Origin: Haloarculaceae archaeon H-GB1-1
Lineage (GTDB): Archaea; Halobacteriota; Halobacteria; Halobacteriales; Haloarculaceae
Length of the DNA: 64,000 nt
Direction: 5' to 3'
NCBI GenBank assembly: GCA_029688825.1
Contig: JARUKX010000010.1
Location: 1-64,000, forward strand
Each line of letters opens with the position of its first letter. The stretch's first letter is position 1. Shown one piece after another: positions 59,933 to 64,000 of this stretch. The notes beneath the pieces are model-generated. The model made no database searches and was not told where the DNA came from. It saw only the letters and a list, made by a program, of their open reading frames with translations. The position numbers and the translations under genes are program-made.

Positions 59933-62434
59933 TCACCGGTCCGATTCGGGGTCGTAGGCGGGATCCTCGACGACGGTGGCCGCGTAGCGGTCGTCCTGGT
60001 AGCGGACGTCGAGCGAGGTTCCTGGCTCGGTGTACTCCTGCGGGAGGTATCCGTAGACGATGCACTGGTCGATGGAGTAGCCGTAGTCGGCGCTCGTGGC
60101 GTAGCCGAGACAGTCGTCGCCGTCGAGGATGGGCATACCCCCGCTGACGATGACGCCCGGTTCGTCGAGGGTGAGGCAGGTCAGGTGCTGGTCGACGTCG
60201 TCCTTCGCCGCTTCGAGCGCGTCGCGGCCGACGAAATCGGTGTCGAGGTCGACGGTGAAGCCCAGGCCCGCCTCGTAGGGGTCGTACTCCGAGCGGATGT
60301 CGCCTCCGTAGAGCCGGAAGCCGCTCTCGATGCGGAGCGTGTTCAGCGCGTCCGTCCCCATCGGAACGACGTCGTGGTCCTGGGCGCTCTCGTAGAGGAC
60401 CTCCCAGAGTCGCTCGCCGTACTCGGTCGGGGTGTGCAGCTCCCACCCCTCCTCGCCGGCGTAAGAGATGTTGAGCGCGACCGTCGGGACGCTGTCGACA
60501 GCGATCTCCTGGGCGGTGAACGAGGGGAAGGCGTCCTCGCTCAGGTCGGCGTCGGTGAGCGGTTCGAGCACGTCGCGAGCGTTCGGGCCCCAGACGGCGA
60601 CCCCGCTCTGGCCGGACGAGCGGTCGACGACCGTCGCGTCGTACCCCTCGGCGCGGTCGCGGATGACGCTGAGCTGGTTCGACCCGTTGGCTCCGCCGCT
60701 GCCCATGACGCGGAAGTGGTTCTCGCCGAGGCGCGCGACGGGCATGTCGCCGAGGATGCCGCCGCTCTCGTCGACGAGGAGCGTGTAGGTGACGCGCCCG
60801 ACGTCCGTGTCGACGTCGTTCGTGAACGTCCGCTGGACGACCTCGGCGGCGTCCGGGCCGCGGACTTCGATGGGGGTCAGCGAGGAGACGTCGAACAGTC
60901 CGCCGCGGTCGCGCACGGCCTGGTGTTCGGCTCCCGAGATGGGCGACCAGTACTGACCGAGCCAGCCGTCGCGCTCCGGAACGTCGTACTCCTCGAGCAG
61001 GTCCGCGTTGGACTCGAACCAGCGCGGCCGTTCCCAGCCGTCGCTGTTGACGAAGTCCGCGCCGAGTTCCTCGTGGTGCTGGTAGAACGGGCTCCTGCGC
61101 AGGTGGCGGTTGGTGCTGCTCGGCTCGCGCGGGTGGACGACGTCGTAGACGGTCTCGTAGTTCTCGCGCCCGCGCGTCCAGACGAAGTTGTGGACGCTGG
61201 AGTGGGGCTGGAAGCGCTCGATCTCGGTGCCGTAGCGGGGCAGGTCGGTCTCGCCCTCCTCCATCAGGTCGGCGATGATCTTCCCCGCGCCGCCGGAGTG
61301 GGTGATCCAGATGGCGGCCGCGACCCAGAGGTCGTCGACGTTCGGTGCTTCGCCGAGGATGGGCATCCCGTCGATGGAGAACGAGAAGATGCCGTTGAAC
61401 GCCCGGTCGAAGTCGGCGTCTTCGAGTTGCGGGTAGAGGTCGGTCGCCTCCTCCCACGCCGAGGAGAAGTCCTCCTCGGTGAACTCCGCGGACGCGGGCA
61501 TCTCGTAGTCCTCCGTGCGCGTGTGCTCCGCGCCGACGGCGTAGCCGTTCAGGAGCGGGTGGCGCATCGCGTCTTCGTGGTCCGGGAGGTCGAACGCGTC
61601 GACAAGCCGCGCCTCGTGGTCGTAGCTGCCGATGCCGATGCCCTCGCCGTACTGGTGGAAGTACAGCGACGCCTCCTGGTGGCGCAGTCCGCAGTCCTCG
61701 GTCTCCTTCGTCTCGCCTTCGAGTTCGTCGATGGCCTCGGTGACGACGTACTGGTGCTCGCAGGGGACCAGCGGGATGTCGACGTCGACCATCTCCTCGA
61801 CGAGCGGCGACCAGATGTTCGTCGCCATGAGGACGCGCTCGGCCTCGATGGTACCCTGGTCGGTCACGACGCTGTCGACGCTGCCGTCCGAGGTTTCGAC
61901 GTCGACGACCTCGACTCGCTCGTGGAAGGTCGCGTTGCGCGACTCCGACTCCTCGACGAGAGTCTCCAGGAGTTCGAGCGTCTGGATCTGTCCGTCGCCG
62001 GGCACGAAGTAGCCGCCGACGAGCTTGTCGGTGTCGACGAGCTTGTTGTACTCGCCGACCTCCTCGGGCGTGAGGAGTTCGGGGCCTTCGATGCCGTAGG
62101 CGGTCGCGTGGTCGTACTTGCGCTTGATGTACTCCCACTGGCTCTGCGAGCGGGCGACTTCGAGCGACCCGCCGGCGTCGAAGCGGCCGAGGTCCGAGTA
62201 GAGGTCGCGGCCGTACTTCGCGAGCGACGCCATCGTCTTGTTGGCGTTCGACTGGCGCAGTCCGCCGGGAGCGTGGAGGGTGGACCCACCTGCTTCGGGG
62301 ATCGGACCTTTGTCGAGCACCGTTACTGGCTCGTCCGTGAGTTCCGTCAGATGATACGCTGCGCTGCAACCGATGATTCCTGCCCCGACGATGACTGTGT
62401 GTGATTCAGCCGGGGGACTGCCATCTTCAACCAT
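59933..62434 (-). CDS. FAD-dependent oxidoreductase/GcvT fusion (dimethylglycine/sarcosine dehydrogenase type), copy 2
   Basis: The 833-residue paralogue of the protein at 1165 has the same domain order. The FAD loop VGAGIIGCSAAYHL starts near residue 16, and His54 in GSTLHAPGGL sits at the covalent-FAD position. The middle part carries IWITHSGGAGKIIADLM, and the C-terminal GcvT domain includes LLVDESGGILGDMPVARL. It should oxidise a di- or monomethylamino acid and pass C1 to tetrahydrofolate. It is divergent from the corrinoid-protein gene at 62654, with 219 bases between starts. TTATAAAT at 62460-62467 is a good TATA box for a leaderless start. Confidence 0.9.
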   Translation of the reverse strand: MVEDGSPPAESHTVIVGAGIIGCSAAYHLTELTDEPVTVLDKGPIPEAGGSTLHAPGGLRQSNANKTMASLAKYGRDLYSDLGRFDAGGSLEVARSQSQWEYIKRKYDHATAYGIEGPELLTPEEVGEYNKLVDTDKLVGGYFVPGDGQIQTLELLETLVEESESRNATFHERVEVVDVETSDGSVDSVVTDQGTIEAERVLMATNIWSPLVEEMVDVDIPLVPCEHQYVVTEAIDELEGETKETEDCGLRHQEASLYFHQYGEGIGIGSYDHEARLVDAFDLPDHEDAMRHPLLNGYAVGAEHTRTEDYEMPASAEFTEEDFSSAWEEATDLYPQLEDADFDRAFNGIFSFSIDGMPILGEAPNVDDLWVAAAIWITHSGGAGKIIADLMEEGETDLPRYGTEIERFQPHSSVHNFVWTRGRENYETVYDVVHPREPSSTNRHLRRSPFYQHHEELGADFVNSDGWERPRWFESNADLLEEYDVPERDGWLGQYWSPISGAEHQAVRDRGGLFDVSSLTPIEVRGPDAAEVVQRTFTNDVDTDVGRVTYTLLVDESGGILGDMPVARLGENHFRVMGSGGANGSNQLSVIRDRAEGYDATVVDRSSGQSGVAVWGPNARDVLEPLTDADLSEDAFPSFTAQEIAVDSVPTVALNISYAGEEGWELHTPTEYGERLWEVLYESAQDHDVVPMGTDALNTLRIESGFRLYGGDIRSEYDPYEAGLGFTVDLDTDFVGRDALEAAKDDVDQHLTCLTLDEPGVIVSGGMPILDGDDCLGYATSADYGYSIDQCIVYGYLPQEYTEPGTSLDVRYQDDRYAATVVEDPAYDPESDR

Positions 62435-62459
62435 ACACCATTAGAACCCGTCCATCGGC

Positions 62460-62467
62460 TTATAAAT
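62460..62467 (-). promoter_or_regulatory. TATA box for FAD/GcvT copy 2
   Basis: The minus strand reads ATTTATAA, 26-33 bases before the ATG at 62434. Confidence 0.6.
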
Positions 62468-62602
62468 CTGCCGACGCGTACGACCCGCGTGCACGGAACC
62501 GCCGCGCACTCGGGGCGGACTGTCCTCACGAAAAATGGCCGTTTCGTCGGTGTGGATCTCCGGTTCGATTCGACGGGGCGTCGCCACCGTACCATGTCAC
62601 AT

Positions 62603-62637
62603 CCAAGACTTACCCTCCGACTGGCCGTACGTCTTGG
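62603..62637. promoter_or_regulatory. Inverted repeat before corrinoid-protein copy 2
   Basis: CCAAGAC (62603-62609) and GTCTTGG (62631-62637) are exact complements separated by 21 bases. A short GAGT-GAA-ACTC hairpin follows (62638-62649) immediately before the ATG. Depending on the transcription start, this is either an operator straddling the promoter or RNA structure in the leader. Sequence differs from the repeats before copy 1. Confidence 0.42.
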
Positions 62638-62653
62638 CGAGTGAAACTCACCC

Positions 62654-63403
62654 ATGACTGACGACGAACGCGACGACTTTCTGGACCAGGCCGACGAATC
62701 ACGCTTCGCGGACGTCGAAGACCCTCTGATTCGCAAAATCGCGGAAGCAGTCGACGACCTCGACGAGGACAAAGTCGCCGAGCTGACCCAGCAGGCGATC
62801 GACGAGGAGAAACCACCGCTCGACATCCTCCAGCGCGGGCTGACGAACGGCGTGAAGACGGTCGGCGACAAGTTCGGCCGCGGTGAAGTCTTCCTGCCCG
62901 AACTGGCGATGGCGGCCGACGCGATGAAGGCCGGCGTCGAACTGGTCGACCCGCTCCTCGCGGAGATGGAGATCGCCGAAGAGGACGAGGCGGGACTGTT
63001 CGTCATCGGCACCGTCGACGAGGACATCCACAACATCGGGAAGAACATCGTCGTCACGATGCTCAAAGCGAACGGCTTCGACGTCATCGACCTCGGCGTC
63101 GAGGTGCCGAACGAGAAATTCGTCGAGGCGGTCGACGAGCACGACCCCGACATCCTCGGTATGTCGGCGCTGATGACGATGACGATGGACCACCAGGCGG
63201 AGGTCGTCGACCTCCTCGAAGAGAAGGGCCTGCGAGTCAACGTGAAGGTCATGGTCGGCGGCGCACCGACCTCCCCGGAGTGGCGCGATGAGATCGGTGC
63301 CGACGGCTACGGCGACAACGCCGACGCCGCCGTGAAGCGAGCGAAGAACCTCCTCGAAGAGGCCCGCGCGGAAGGTGCGGAACCGGCTGAGTCGGCGCAG
63401 TGA
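62654..63403 (+). CDS. Corrinoid (B12-binding) methyl-carrier protein, MtbC/MttC/MtqC type (copy 2)
   Basis: The 249-residue protein is nearly identical to the copy at 21267, with the cap domain DILQRGLTNGVKTVGDKFG and B12 motif DIHNIG (His126). LGMSALMTMTM and VMVGGAPTSPEW follow. It differs mainly at the termini and has a longer Ala/Glu tail. Bases 62813-62949 are identical to 21691-21827 (reverse strand) including silent positions. It is divergent from FAD/GcvT copy 2, which suggests that this pair works together on a methylated amine. It may accept methyl groups from either MttB-type enzyme, since none is adjacent. Confidence 0.9.
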   Translation: MTDDERDDFLDQADESRFADVEDPLIRKIAEAVDDLDEDKVAELTQQAIDEEKPPLDILQRGLTNGVKTVGDKFGRGEVFLPELAMAADAMKAGVELVDPLLAEMEIAEEDEAGLFVIGTVDEDIHNIGKNIVVTMLKANGFDVIDLGVEVPNEKFVEAVDEHDPDILGMSALMTMTMDHQAEVVDLLEEKGLRVNVKVMVGGAPTSPEWRDEIGADGYGDNADAAVKRAKNLLEEARAEGAEPAESAQ

Positions 63404-63537
63404 GCCGGTGACCGCGGTCCGAACGGGCGACCCGTCCGGGCAGTGGGCTCGACATCTGCGGTCGGCCGCGGACCGGTTCCCGACGTCGGCGGCGACCGAC
63501 CCGAAATCGTTACAACACCGCTGTGTCACTCTCCACT

Positions 63538-64000
63538 GTGAAGCGTTACTACGACGTGCTGGCACTCCTCGGACTCATCCTCGTGCGGGGGCTGAGCTTC
63601 CCCGCGTTCGAGTTCGGTCTCGACGCGTTCCCGGTCCTGATGCTCACCGCGTTCCGACTCGACATCGCGGCCATCGTCCTGTTCGGGTACGTTCTGGCAA
63701 CCAACACCGATTGGCGACCGACGACCCGTGGCGACTACATCGCCATCGGGTCCGGTGGCATCGTGGCGTTCGCCTTGGCGAACGGCCTCTGGTCGATGGG
63801 CCAGGAGATGACCACGGCGACGTTCGCAGGGTTGATGGCCGGGCTGGTCCCCATCACGACGGCCGGGTTCTCGTGGGTCCTCTTACCGCGGGATCGTCTC
63901 TCTCCGCTCGGCGTCGTCGGACTGGGCGTCGGATTCGGCGGGGCGATGATTCTGATGCTCCCCGAGGGAGGGCTCCACTTCAGCCCGACGCTCGTCGGCA
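63538..64000 (+). CDS. EamA/DMT-family membrane permease, 3'-truncated by the window
   Basis: A GTG at 63538 opens a frame that continues past the window end (154 codons visible). The peptide is hydrophobic, with segments such as VLALLGLILVRGLSF, AAIVLFGYVLA, GSGGIVAFALANGLWSMG and AGLMAGLVPITTAGFSWVLL. The repeated pattern and the position of the Trp/Gly-rich helix fit drug/metabolite (EamA) transporters. It follows the corrinoid-protein gene by 134 bases. Substrate unknown; the C-terminal half is outside the window. Confidence 0.78.
   Translation, partial: MKRYYDVLALLGLILVRGLSFPAFEFGLDAFPVLMLTAFRLDIAAIVLFGYVLATNTDWRPTTRGDYIAIGSGGIVAFALANGLWSMGQEMTTATFAGLMAGLVPITTAGFSWVLLPRDRLSPLGVVGLGVGFGGAMILMLPEGGLHFSPTLVG

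Noticed and set aside
59522-62404. Open frame of about 960 codons on the plus strand
   Set aside because: It is antisense to FAD/GcvT copy 2 and rich in Val-Asp-Val type repeats produced by the complementary codon pattern. No recognisable domain.
62560-62580. tRNA-like T-arm (GGTTCGATTC)
   Set aside because: No matching acceptor stem, D-arm or anticodon arm can be built around it.

Overview
The window is haloarchaeal (class Halobacteria). Its proteins are acidic and Asp/Glu-rich, its third codon positions are GC-rich, and most genes have a TATA-like box about 25-30 bases before the start codon with no Shine-Dalgarno sequence, which indicates leaderless transcripts. It also encodes families typical of the group: HTH-10 (bacterio-opsin activator-like) and IclR regulators, F420-type luciferase-like oxidoreductases, Tat-dependent lipoprotein binding proteins and an IS630-like HTH protein. 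I saw no rRNA, tRNA or CRISPR array.

The content is a large, paralogue-rich catabolic island for methylated amines and related N-compounds. Region 1 (1-24.6 kb) carries corrinoid-dependent demethylation: two MttB-family methyltransferases that lack pyrrolysine, a corrinoid protein, a FAD/GcvT fusion of the dimethylglycine/sarcosine dehydrogenase type, a Cys/Cys proline racemase-family enzyme, a betaine-aldehyde-type dehydrogenase, a second FAD amine oxidase, two MmgE/PrpD proteins, a CoA-transferase, a MaoC hydratase, an F420 luciferase-like enzyme plus a decayed copy, IclR regulators and a BCCT betaine-type transporter. A second FAD/GcvT fusion and a nearly identical second corrinoid protein sit at 59.9-63.4 kb.

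Region 2 (24.6-26.6 kb) is degraded sequence with a frameshifted gene and an orphan IS630-like gene. Region 3 (26.6-46.9 kb) is a run of catabolic enzymes: cupin, D-2-hydroxyacid dehydrogenase, U32-like barrel protein, SDRs, sugar isomerase-like barrel, ornithine cyclodeaminase/mu-crystallin, tandem aldo-keto reductases, two HTH-10 regulators, amidohydrolases, a CodA-type deaminase, ketopantoate reductase-like protein, a third MmgE/PrpD and an amidase. Region 4 (47-59 kb) holds a dipeptide-type ABC transporter, with its binding protein 5.6 kb away from the permease/ATPase operon, and SDR, amidohydrolase and hydantoinase genes between them. The window ends in a truncated EamA-type permease.

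Inferred working model: betaines enter by BCCT or ABC transport. MttB enzymes move one N-methyl group to a corrinoid protein. The resulting di- or monomethyl amines are oxidised by FAD/GcvT and FAD oxidases that pass one-carbon units to tetrahydrofolate. Downstream CoA, hydratase, dehydrogenase and hydrolase steps handle the carbon skeletons. No methyl-corrinoid:folate methyltransferase and no reductive activator of the corrinoid is visible here.

The most striking unexplained signal is regulatory. Six 20-bp palindromes of exact form TTACRnnnnTAnnnnYGTAA and five palindromes of form TTCCGnnnnnCGGAA all lie in intergenic gaps. In two gaps they are interleaved in the same order with similar spacing.
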